Below, piece after piece: positions 63,657 through 64,000 of a DNA stretch of 64,000 bases. Position numbers and translations under genes: made by a program. Every line of letters begins with the position of its first letter. Positions within the stretch are counted from its first letter, which is position 1. The stretch lies in contig NC_135549.1 of assembly GCF_964340395.1 (NCBI RefSeq), positions 22,099,342 to 22,163,341 of the forward strand, in the 5' to 3' direction. The notes below the pieces were generated by a model. It saw nothing but the letters and a program-made list of their open reading frames with translations. It was not told the origin of the DNA and made no database searches. This stretch comes from Glandiceps talaboti. Lineage: Eukaryota > Hemichordata > Enteropneusta > Spengelidae.

Positions 63657-63860
63657 TTATAGTGGTGGACGCTCATTTTCGCAAACCATGGCCTCTTTTA
63701 CAGCACCGTCAAAATGTGCCATCTTGTTAATTCGTAGTAAGGCAGAAGAAATAACAGCTCTAGTTTGCAAGAATGTGGACGCTGGGCTTGATTTCCTTTG
63801 TTTTGAATTGGGCTGAATGTCCACATGAGCGAGGACTGGTTTTGACATGATCAATTATGT
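63657..63860 (-). repeat. Dispersed repeat, family D, copy 3
   Basis: On the minus strand: TTGCAAACTAGAGCTGTTAT, TTCTTCTGCC, GTAAAAGAGGCCATGGTTTG, matching 31312-31415 and 56205-56305. It carries a 65-codon ORF, judged fortuitous because the other copies are not open. Confidence 0.65.
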
Positions 63861-64000
63861 ATGCAAAGAAAGTAGTCTTAGTTAAAATGAGTGGCTACTT
63901 TTACATCAGGTGGAAATTCACACACATAGTTCATGGCTACATAAGCAGTATTATCATTTGAACTAAACTTGAGATCTCTAAATACAAATAAGGACATACC

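Larger units (their letters stand above)
62301..64000. other. Repeat-rich flank after zinc-finger gene
   Basis: Contains a family M fragment, family F copy 3, a C-rich stretch near 63117-63150, a perfect palindrome, and family D copy 3. No gene was recognised; the minus-strand ORF at 63657-63854 lies wholly within a dispersed repeat. Confidence 0.6.

Noticed and set aside
63657-63854. 65-codon minus-strand ORF with protein-like composition
   Set aside because: Its sequence is one copy of a dispersed repeat (also at 31.3 and 56.2 kb), and the other copies are not open.

Overview
The window is animal nuclear DNA. It is AT-rich, with multi-exon genes, GT/AG introns, many microsatellites and minisatellites, a tRNA-derived SINE and several small foldback elements. 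Gene content (TMEM116, KLHL12, NICN1 and PIERCE-type orthologues, an EAR-repeat protein, a C2H2 zinc-finger protein) and intron structure suggest a ciliated marine invertebrate, deuterostome or lophotrochozoan. The species cannot be fixed from sequence alone. Nothing prokaryotic or viral was seen.

Layout: (1) 3.4-16.8 kb, minus strand: an 11-exon TMEM116 orthologue (7-TM protein). Its introns carry a 47-bp satellite and other repeats. (2) 18.6-28.15 kb, plus strand: a complete 10-exon KLHL12 orthologue (BTB-BACK-Kelch CUL3 adaptor), divergent from TMEM116. (3) 32.5-35.4 kb, minus strand: a two-exon ubiquitin-specific protease with three N-terminal hydrophobic segments, convergent with KLHL12. 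(4) 36.8-40.9 kb, plus strand: a secreted protein made of a signal peptide and about seven EAR/EPTP repeats. (5) 40.9-46.3 kb: a gene-poor stretch ending in a 326-bp (TA)n tract. (6) 46.3-51.3 kb, minus strand: a complete 7-exon NICN1 orthologue. (7) 51.9-54.8 kb, plus strand: a PIERCE1/2-type ciliary microtubule inner protein, head-to-head with NICN1 across 560 bp that holds two RFX X-box-like sites. (8) 57.1-62.3 kb, plus strand: a 3-exon, 19-finger C2H2 protein. (9) 62.3-64 kb: repeats, including a perfect 46-bp palindrome.

Gene models were built by hand: splice sites were chosen so that reading phase is kept and the protein matches what I remember of the human family members. Functional links: NICN1 (tubulin polyglutamylase complex) and the PIERCE protein (doublet microtubules) act on the same structure and probably share a promoter. 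KLHL12 and the USP are opposing ubiquitin-system enzymes, but nothing shows that they act together.

The least ordinary observation is that three separate exons (KLHL12 exons 7 and 9, NICN1 exon 4) end inside short tandem arrays whose unit contains the exon end plus its 5' splice site. The donor is therefore repeated 5 to 8 times, and reading past the first donor meets an in-frame stop each time. Two further exon fragments (KLHL12 exon 1, TMEM116 exon 5) are duplicated into the adjacent intron. I did not find a discrete new molecular system; this exon-edge duplication pattern is the best candidate for something undescribed.
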